From an uncultured Pirellula sp. (GTDB lineage: Bacteria > Planctomycetota > Planctomycetia > Pirellulales > Pirellulaceae): DNA of 11,686 nucleotides. How positions within the stretch are numbered: the first letter of the stretch is position 1; each line of letters starts with the position of its first letter. Under the pieces are notes generated by a model. It was not told the origin of the DNA and did no database searches. It was given only the letters and a program-made list of their open reading frames with translations. The stretch lies in NCBI GenBank assembly GCA_903892365.1, contig CAITIF010000089.1, forward strand, positions 1 through 11,686, read 5' to 3'. Of the stretch, positions 6,911 to 11,686 are shown piece by piece. The position numbers and the translations under genes were made by a program.

Positions 6911-6916
6911 AGGAAG
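6911..6916 (+). promoter_or_regulatory. Ribosome binding site for dsbD
   Basis: AGGAAG lies seven bases before the ATG at 6924. This, together with the signal peptide that begins there, fixes the start. The frame stays open 57 codons further upstream to an ATG at 6753, but that extension would bury the signal peptide. Confidence 0.65.
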
Positions 6917-6923
6917 TGTCTGC

Positions 6924-8864
6924 ATGAAACGTCAAGTAATTAAATCGCTCTTTCTACTGGTGATGCTAGCCATAGGCTGGCCTTGCGTAGTAAGCGAGGC
7001 GGTAGCACAACTTGATTCCTTTGGTTTGAACGGATTCGATTCACCCAGCGGAGCTCCCATCTCTGCCGAAGCGGTGATCGTAGCAGCTCAAGGAGACCAA
7101 CCAGCCATCCTTGTTGTAACAGCTAGCATCGAAGAAGGTTACAAAACCTATTCGATCACTCAACCACCCGGAGGACCTGTTCGAACCAAGATCAAACGAG
7201 ACGCCTCCGATCGATACACCCTTGGGGAATTCCTTGCCGTGGAGGAACCGAAGATCCACCCCGAGCCAGTGTTCGATAATTTGCTGGTAGAGGAACATGC
7301 CGGTTCAGTATCGTGGTACGCCCCCCTAAGCCTTGCCCCAGGGGTTGAATTGGAAAGCTTGGAGATTAAGGGCAAGGTCTTTGCTCAAGCTTGTAACAAG
7401 ACAGGATGCTTACCGCCCAAGGACCATCCCTTTGTTGCGAAACTGGGGACATCACCAGTGCCATTGCCTAAAGTGAAACCGCTGGCCCCTGAAGCAAACA
7501 CAACACCACCAAGCACAACACCGCCTCCCGGTGAATCGTCGCCATCGACTTCAATTCCACCCACATCTCCTGCTGTGGATCAGCCTACAGCCAATTACGA
7601 CGTCGAACAATTGTCGCCCCAAACGAAAGACTCTGCATCGTCATCGTTGGCGTGGATGATGTGTGCTGCAGTACTCGCTGGCTTCATTCTGAATTTTATG
7701 CCGTGCGTATTGCCAGTTATCGGACTCAAGCTTCTGTCGTTTCTTGAGCAGGGTGGAAAGAATCCAAGGCGAGTATTAATGCTAAACGTTTGGTATTCCC
7801 TTGGCATTCTCAGTGTGTTTTGGGCACTTGCTGGAATCACTATTGTTCTGCGTCTTTGGTTTGGCCAATCTTTTGGATGGGGGCAGCAGTACAGTTACGA
7901 CGGCTTCAACATCGCCTTGATCTCGATCGTATTTGTGATGGCTCTAAGCTTCCTAGGAGTTTGGGAGATTCCAATCCCGGGATTTGCAGGAAGTAGGAAT
8001 GCTCAAGAAATGGCTTCGAAGGAGGGGGCATTAGGAGCATTCATTAAAGGAACCATCACCACCTTGTTGGCGACTCCTTGTAGCGGGCCATTTCTGGGTA
8101 CCGCAGTTGGCTTTGCTTTGGTCTCCGCCCCGGAGATCACCTTTTTGATCTTCACCTTCATGGGGCTAGGAATGGCTGCTCCCTACCTACTGATCGGGCT
8201 ACGGCCGCAACTGATGCGATTTTTGCCAAAGCCAGGTGCTTGGATGGACACGTTCAAGCAGGTCATGGGGTTCGTGCTGATCGGGACCGTATTATGGTTG
8301 ATGTTACCGGTCGATGCGCACTTGCTGATGCCGACTTTGATTTTGCTCTCTGGTTTGTCAGCTGCCTGTTGGTGGATCGGTCGAACCCCCGCCTACGCAG
8401 AGCGAATCGAGAAGCTCAAAGCCTGGGGACAAGCTGCTTGCTTTGCAGCTGCGGTCGGCTGGTTTGCCTTTGCGATGCCACAAGTCACAGACCCATTGCC
8501 TTGGAGACCCTTTACCATGGCACAGTTTGCGGACGATGTAAACGCCGAAAAGACTGTTCTTGTCGAGTTCACCGCAGAGTGGTGCGCGACGTGCAAAATT
8601 CTGAAAGCTACAAATCTAGATCGGTCCAAAACCAAATCGATCGTATCCACGAATAACGTTGTGGTTTATGAAGTCGACATTGATCGCATCAATGATCAGG
8701 AGCGTCAGTTCTTCACCAAGATGCAGCCTAGCGGTGGCGTGCCTCTTGTTGCCGTGTTTCCGGCCGGCAAAAAGTACTCGCCAATTAGTTTTGGAAACGG
8801 ATATACCCAATCGCAAATTCTGGAAGCCTTAAAAGAAGCTGGCCCTTCCAAGAATTCCCACTAA
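6924..8864 (+). CDS. dsbD: Thiol:disulfide interchange protein, DsbD/ScsB type
   Basis: The protein has 646 residues and carries electrons from cytosolic thioredoxin to periplasmic disulfides. After a signal peptide (1 to about 28, ending EAVA) comes the periplasmic N-terminal domain to about 175, with its cysteine pair Cys157/Cys162 in ACNKTGCLPP. A Pro/Ser/Thr-rich linker (178-237) leads to the membrane domain (about 243-520, roughly eight helices), whose redox cysteines sit in NFMPCVLPV (Cys261) and LLATPCSGPF (Cys386). The C-terminal thioredoxin domain (about 525-640) has WCATCK (Cys554/Cys557) and the cis-proline region GGVPL (Pro607). All six DsbD cysteines are thus present. The linker is long and low in complexity. 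Likely jobs are cytochrome c maturation, metal resistance or repair of exported Cys proteins; ScsB-type relatives share this layout. It has its own gap and ribosome site, so it is probably transcribed separately from the sigma unit. Confidence 0.93.
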   Translation: MKRQVIKSLFLLVMLAIGWPCVVSEAVAQLDSFGLNGFDSPSGAPISAEAVIVAAQGDQPAILVVTASIEEGYKTYSITQPPGGPVRTKIKRDASDRYTLGEFLAVEEPKIHPEPVFDNLLVEEHAGSVSWYAPLSLAPGVELESLEIKGKVFAQACNKTGCLPPKDHPFVAKLGTSPVPLPKVKPLAPEANTTPPSTTPPPGESSPSTSIPPTSPAVDQPTANYDVEQLSPQTKDSASSSLAWMMCAAVLAGFILNFMPCVLPVIGLKLLSFLEQGGKNPRRVLMLNVWYSLGILSVFWALAGITIVLRLWFGQSFGWGQQYSYDGFNIALISIVFVMALSFLGVWEIPIPGFAGSRNAQEMASKEGALGAFIKGTITTLLATPCSGPFLGTAVGFALVSAPEITFLIFTFMGLGMAAPYLLIGLRPQLMRFLPKPGAWMDTFKQVMGFVLIGTVLWLMLPVDAHLLMPTLILLSGLSAACWWIGRTPAYAERIEKLKAWGQAACFAAAVGWFAFAMPQVTDPLPWRPFTMAQFADDVNAEKTVLVEFTAEWCATCKILKATNLDRSKTKSIVSTNNVVVYEVDIDRINDQERQFFTKMQPSGGVPLVAVFPAGKKYSPISFGNGYTQSQILEALKEAGPSKNSH

Positions 8865-8931
8865 GACTTCTCTTAGCCCCAGATGACGATTGAGCCAAGC
8901 TGATTCGTACGGTTTAGTTGAGGCGAAGTGC

Positions 8932-9306
8932 TTAGTTATGTCGATCGTCGGGACTTTTGAAGTTGCTGTTGAGGTTCAACGATTCGATACCTACAGCCAT
9001 TGTCCTATCTGCTTTGGCCACCGTGACACGAATACGATGACCAATCGCTAGATCGGAGACAAGGCATGCGGCTTGATCGCACGTGTAGGTCGCATCCTCG
9101 GCAAGTGTATGCGAAACAAGGTTTCCTTCTCTGTTCTTCATCACGATGCTATTGATCGCAAGGCTAGTAACAACTCCATCGACCGTTTGCATCGACGGTT
9201 CCCAACTGCGTTCCGGTGGTCGATTGGGATTGGCGGCAGCACTGTTTCTTCTGGCTTCATCAAACTTGGACAATGGTGGTGTTCCTTTCGATCGATTCGG
9301 GGGCAT
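8932..9306 (-). CDS. Small DUF5666-like beta-domain protein
   Basis: The protein has 124 residues. Residues 41-112 form a short beta-rich domain: VDGVVTSLAINSIVMKN, then HTLAEDATYTCDQAACLVSD, then IGHRIRVTVAK and AVGIESL. This 'G.V.S...I.......H.L..DA..TCD...C...DL..G..IRVT' pattern resembles DUF5666/OB-like modules that I associate with small planctomycete proteins, including the Cys pair (Cys76, Cys81). The first 40 residues are Pro/Arg-rich, have no signal peptide and may not be real; a second in-frame ATG at 9192 would give an 86-residue protein made almost only of the domain. It is the last gene of a minus-strand set behind the porin and the Cys-rich protein, 67 bases after the latter, and is convergent with dsbD. 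The function is unknown; such domains are often taken to bind ions or ligands, which cannot be shown here. Confidence 0.72.
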   Translation of the reverse strand: MPPNRSKGTPPLSKFDEARRNSAAANPNRPPERSWEPSMQTVDGVVTSLAINSIVMKNREGNLVSHTLAEDATYTCDQAACLVSDLAIGHRIRVTVAKADRTMAVGIESLNLNSNFKSPDDRHN

Positions 9307-9321
9307 TTTGCTGTTAGCTTA

Positions 9322-9346
9322 AACCCTTTTTGACCCGAAGCGGGTT
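9322..9346 (-). repeat. Two mutually exclusive small hairpins between the last two minus-strand genes
   Basis: ACCCG (9333-9337) pairs with CGGGT (9341-9345) across a three-base loop, and AACCC (9322-9326) can instead pair with GGGTT (9342-9346). The two share the 9342-9345 arm and so cannot form together. They lie in the 67-base gap between the Cys-rich gene and the DUF5666-like gene. No T-run follows on the minus strand. This could be an attenuator or processing site, or chance. Confidence 0.2.
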
Positions 9347-9373
9347 GGAAACGACCAAGAAACACAACAATGC

Positions 9374-9817
9374 TCATTTACTCTTGCATTCTTCGCACCG
9401 GTCTTCGACCACCCAACGGAAGCTCGGAACTGTTTTGGTCACGGTTTTCTTCATCAGCTTTTTTTTGGTGAAGAGAGATGCGTTGGGTTTTGCAATCCAT
9501 TCGGTCCAAGAGAATGTCTTAGGCTGCGAACTTACTTTCGCTTCTAGTTTATTGTCTGGATCTTTTTTGCAGGCGGGCTCGCAATGGGTGCAACCTGGGC
9601 AGCTCGGACCGTTCAAACAAAAGTCCTCTTCCAAGACTCCCCAACAAACGACTGTGATTTTTTTCTCTTCTTTAACAAAGCGACACATTTTCGAAACTTG
9701 GTCGCGGCAACCGCAATGCGCGCAGCACCGTTCGCCAGCCCATAACATGGATGTCGAAACAACCTGCCAAGAAACCGATGCGCCCAGAAGCAACCATGTA
9801 GTCACTGTTTTCATCAT
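9374..9817 (-). CDS. Cys-rich secreted protein of a planctomycete-type family
   Basis: The protein has 147 residues and a signal peptide (about 1-27, ending SMLWA). The mature part holds 13 cysteines, clustered as CCAHCGC (31-37), Cys45, Cys58, Cys67, CPGCTHCEPAC (73-83) and CEEC (141-144). Conserved-looking blocks are VKEEKKITVVCWG (48-60), SWTEWI (103-108) and TKKKLMKKTVTKTVPSFRWVVED (117-139). I recall similar sequences annotated as hypothetical in Pirellula-like planctomycetes, which is the basis of the family call. CxxC-type spacing suggests metal binding or disulfide bonds outside the cytosol. It starts eight bases after the porin stop, and the sequence GGTAGGT, which contains that stop, lies six bases before the ATG, so translation may be coupled. 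The ATG at 9814 is an alternative start. No enzyme function is apparent. Confidence 0.88.
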   Translation of the reverse strand: MMKTVTTWLLLGASVSWQVVSTSMLWAGERCCAHCGCRDQVSKMCRFVKEEKKITVVCWGVLEEDFCLNGPSCPGCTHCEPACKKDPDNKLEAKVSSQPKTFSWTEWIAKPNASLFTKKKLMKKTVTKTVPSFRWVVEDRCEECKSK

Positions 9818-9825
9818 CTGTTTAC

Positions 9826-11385
9826 CTACCAGTTAAAATCAAAGCGACTTGCAAGGATATTGGAGCTCGTGGCGCCGAAAATAGCTTGTTCGCTGGTGAT
9901 AGGATGGATCCAATCAAACATCATGCGAACGCGATCGCTCCAGTACCAATTGAAACCCAAAGTGAAGTCGTTGTATTGGCCTGCGTTCAAGTTATTGAGG
10001 TCCAAATGAGACCATCTTGCTTTCAGTTCCCAGCCTCCCCAACCGGCCCCTCCAGGCGTTAGAAAGAAATTCGTGAAGGGAACGTTTCTGGCGAATTGAG
10101 CTCCGTGCTGCCCAAATCGTTCGAAGACCCGGTTCTCTCCCGTTAAAAAGTAGCTCGTATGGATGTACGCCCCGCTGAGCTGGTTGGAGGAACCATCCAG
10201 CCGGCTAACGGAAGAAAGAAACGCCTCGCTCTGTACCGTGAATCTTCCCCATACGATCGCGGATTCTACGTTTCCAGTAGTGTACTCATCCGTCTGGAGA
10301 ACGCCGCTATCGATGATTCGCGTTCCTTCGCGTATTTGAGGTCGCGCACGAAACCGAACTCGCTTGTCCTGATCTCTTGTGTACAAAATACCTAATCCAG
10401 TGTGCACAAGATAGCGACCGTTACTGGGCTCGTCATAATACGGAAGCCAAGTGAGTCTTCCGCTGACGCGGCAACCTTGGTTGTCATCTAGGCGCTCTTT
10501 GGTAGATTCGCTGATGCTATCAAGAAAGATACCGCTGGACCAAGTAACATTCTTTGCATCATTGCAATTGTAGAAAGCGAGGCCTACTTCGCGATCTGGT
10601 GCAAACACCCCCTGCGTTGGGATGGATCGTTCCATAAAAATGTTGTTGGTGTCATTGGTAACCTGCTCCAGACTAAACGGAACAAAGAAGTTCCCAATTC
10701 GAAATCGACCCAGCAATGGGATTTCATTCAGCGAGAAATAAGCGTCCTTCACTTCTGGCGATGTCACAATGCCCGGAACGTTTTCGCCAAACGTTTCTGG
10801 CTCCAGAGTCATCTGCAGACGAAAATCATATACCCCATACCCCGTTCCATCGGCGACCAAACGCAATCGACGAAATTCGAAATAGTCGTGCGTGTTGGGG
10901 ATAGCTTGGTCCGCTTGAGCCCAGTTGATGTAATCCATCTGGACGTGCCCACCCAGCTTCACCGTCCACTTTTCGTCCGAGACATCTTTCCATGTCTCAT
11001 CCGCTTTTTTATCAGCCTTGTCAGCCTTGTCGACGTTTTTGCTTTTTGCTTCGTCTTTGGTTTGCGGGTTTGATCGGGCCTTCGCCTCTTCCGATTTTTT
11101 CTCCTCGGATCTCGCTCGATTCTCAAGCTCTTCAATTCGCTTTTTGAGCTGATCCAATTCCGACACGGCAGGCTGAACCGACTCCTGCGTTTCCGCCCAT
11201 GGCTGTGGAGGAATCGCGGGTTGCAGCGCGAATGTCTCTTGCGTCGCTTCGAATTGCGCGATGGTTCTAGATGGGCACCACGCGATGTAAGCCAAAAACA
11301 ACCCTACAACGAGTGCTATGGATCGTCTTGCCGATTCGCGCTCCACTGAAATGCGTCTCAACGCTCTGGTCTCCCTGCAACACAT
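9826..11385 (-). CDS. OprO/OprP-like outer-membrane porin with N-terminal coiled coil
   Basis: The protein has 519 residues. A signal peptide (hydrophobic core about 22-36, cleavage near TIAQ at 44) follows an unusually long basic leader; an in-frame GTG at 11346 would give a more normal signal peptide. Next come a Pro-rich stretch, a heptad-like coiled coil (about 75-105, SELDQLKKRIEELENRARSE), a Lys/Asp/Ala-rich spacer with KADKADKKAD, and then the beta-barrel (about 138-519). The barrel opens with WTVKLGGHVQMDYINW and has FEFRRLRLVADG, FRIGNFFVPFSLEQ and LGFNWYWSD strands, typical of the phosphate-selective porin O/P family. The last residue is Trp (RFDFNW), the aromatic end expected for barrel assembly. 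Family members pass phosphate, polyphosphate or other anions; the substrate here is unknown. The coiled coil probably reaches toward peptidoglycan or forms a trimer. It is the first gene of a three-gene minus-strand set. Confidence 0.9.
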   Translation of the reverse strand: MCCRETRALRRISVERESARRSIALVVGLFLAYIAWCPSRTIAQFEATQETFALQPAIPPQPWAETQESVQPAVSELDQLKKRIEELENRARSEEKKSEEAKARSNPQTKDEAKSKNVDKADKADKKADETWKDVSDEKWTVKLGGHVQMDYINWAQADQAIPNTHDYFEFRRLRLVADGTGYGVYDFRLQMTLEPETFGENVPGIVTSPEVKDAYFSLNEIPLLGRFRIGNFFVPFSLEQVTNDTNNIFMERSIPTQGVFAPDREVGLAFYNCNDAKNVTWSSGIFLDSISESTKERLDDNQGCRVSGRLTWLPYYDEPSNGRYLVHTGLGILYTRDQDKRVRFRARPQIREGTRIIDSGVLQTDEYTTGNVESAIVWGRFTVQSEAFLSSVSRLDGSSNQLSGAYIHTSYFLTGENRVFERFGQHGAQFARNVPFTNFFLTPGGAGWGGWELKARWSHLDLNNLNAGQYNDFTLGFNWYWSDRVRMMFDWIHPITSEQAIFGATSSNILASRFDFNW

Positions 11386-11595
11386 TCAAGGTTGTTTCGC
11401 TAGCAAAATGCCGGTGTTTTGTTTGGGCAACCTCCAGAGGACTAGTCGGTTAACAAACCTTCTCGGCGTAATTCCTACAAATCTTAAGTTTGATTCGTTC
11501 ATTCTTTTCGCTACAACTAGGCGTTCTTTCTTAACTGGGTTTCGAGTAGTTGCGTTCGTCCGTTTTGCAAAAGTTGGTAGGAATCGCGTTCAAAC
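11386..11595. other. Divergent intergenic region between the porin and the right-edge gene
   Basis: These 210 bases must hold the promoters of the porin set (minus strand) and of the partial gene starting at 11596 (plus strand). I see no -35/-10 pair, Pho box or strong hairpin that I would defend. The stretch is more AT-rich than the flanking genes, as expected of a promoter region. Confidence 0.5.
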
Positions 11596-11611
11596 ATGAC
11601 ATTCAAACATG
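11589..11611. repeat. Tandem 10-bp direct repeat over a start codon
   Basis: TTCAAACATG occurs at 11589-11598 and again at 11602-11611, a 13-base period. The first copy ends in the proposed ATG of the right-edge gene; the second copy falls within its codons 3-6, in another frame. It may be chance or a binding site for a regulator reading across the start. Confidence 0.3.
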
Positions 11612-11686
11612 CTTTCGCCGTTGTCGCCATGAATTGGATTTGGATCTTTGCGGTTGGTCTGCAGCTAGGCAGGGCAGCGGATCCGC
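11596..11686 (+). CDS. Start of an exported protein, 3' part outside the window
   Basis: The frame from the ATG at 11596 stays open for 30 codons to the window edge. It encodes MTFKHAFAVV followed by a hydrophobic stretch (AMNWIWIFAVGLQL) and GRAADP, which reads as a complete signal peptide with a cleavage site after GRA. The order of basic residue, hydrophobic core and small residues is the main support, since the visible length is short. It is divergent from the porin. The mature protein is not visible, so nothing can be said about its function. A second in-frame ATG at 11629 would cut away the basic start and is less likely. Confidence 0.55.
   Translation, partial: MTFKHAFAVVAMNWIWIFAVGLQLGRAADP

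Noticed and set aside
6753..6923. N-terminal extension of DsbD to an upstream ATG
   Set aside because: The signal peptide and AGGAAG ribosome site place the start at 6924. The extension lacks family resemblance.
8861..8876. Hairpin CTAAGA/TCTTAG at the end of dsbD as terminator
   Set aside because: Six mostly A-T pairs overlap the stop codon and no T-run follows, so it is too weak to call.
9330..9836. Open frame of 168 codons on the plus strand
   Set aside because: It is antisense to the Cys-rich gene. The minus-strand product has a signal peptide and patterned cysteines; this one is Ser/Gln-rich and featureless.
11386..11611. Pho box upstream of the porin
   Set aside because: One TGTCAT-like string is present, but the second half-site at 11-base spacing is missing. 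Phosphate control cannot be supported.
1..11686. CRISPR arrays, insertion sequences, tRNA genes, defence genes
   Set aside because: No regularly spaced repeats, transposase or integrase motifs, or tRNA-like cloverleaf sequences were seen.

Overview
The window looks like chromosomal DNA from a planctomycete, most likely the Pirellula/Rhodopirellula group. GC content is moderate. Shine-Dalgarno sites are weak or missing in front of many genes. Several proteins belong to types I associate with that phylum: large secreted proteins of unknown function, a short DUF5666-like beta domain with a Cys pair, and a Cys-rich secreted protein ending in a KKKLMKKTVTKTVPS-type segment. The assignment rests on protein resemblance alone; there is no rRNA or other marker gene. 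I see no tRNA, rRNA, CRISPR array, insertion sequence or phage gene. No gene-free stretch exceeds 300 bases.

Layout. (1) Positions 1-1642, minus strand: most of a large secreted protein of unknown function that runs off the left edge. (2) A divergent intergenic region of about 270 bases carries a perfect 12-bp palindrome and an inverted repeat. (3) Positions 1915-4233, plus strand: a Nudix-superfamily protein, a FabZ-like hydroxyacyl-ACP dehydratase and a DUF4432 aldose-epimerase-like protein, with gaps of 38 and 70 bases. (4) Positions 4389-6678, plus strand: a tightly packed three-gene unit of a secreted protein, an ECF-type sigma factor and a single-pass membrane protein in the anti-sigma position. 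The stops and starts overlap as TTGA and ATGA, and a perfect 10-bp hairpin precedes the unit. (5) Positions 6924-8864, plus strand: a complete DsbD/ScsB-type thiol:disulfide reductase with all six expected redox cysteines. (6) Positions 8932-11385, minus strand, convergent to dsbD: an OprO/OprP-like porin followed by the 13-cysteine secreted protein (8-base gap) and the small DUF5666-like protein. (7) From 11596 to the right edge, plus strand: the first 30 codons of another exported protein.

How the parts fit. The theme is the cell envelope: exported proteins, a periplasmic reductase, an outer-membrane porin and a probable envelope-responsive sigma/anti-sigma pair. The least explained unit is the secreted protein/sigma/membrane protein trio. 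Its gene overlaps imply coordinated expression, so the secreted protein may be part of the signalling route or its main output. The Cys-rich protein lies near the dsbD locus, although on the opposite strand, so it is a conceivable but unproven client.
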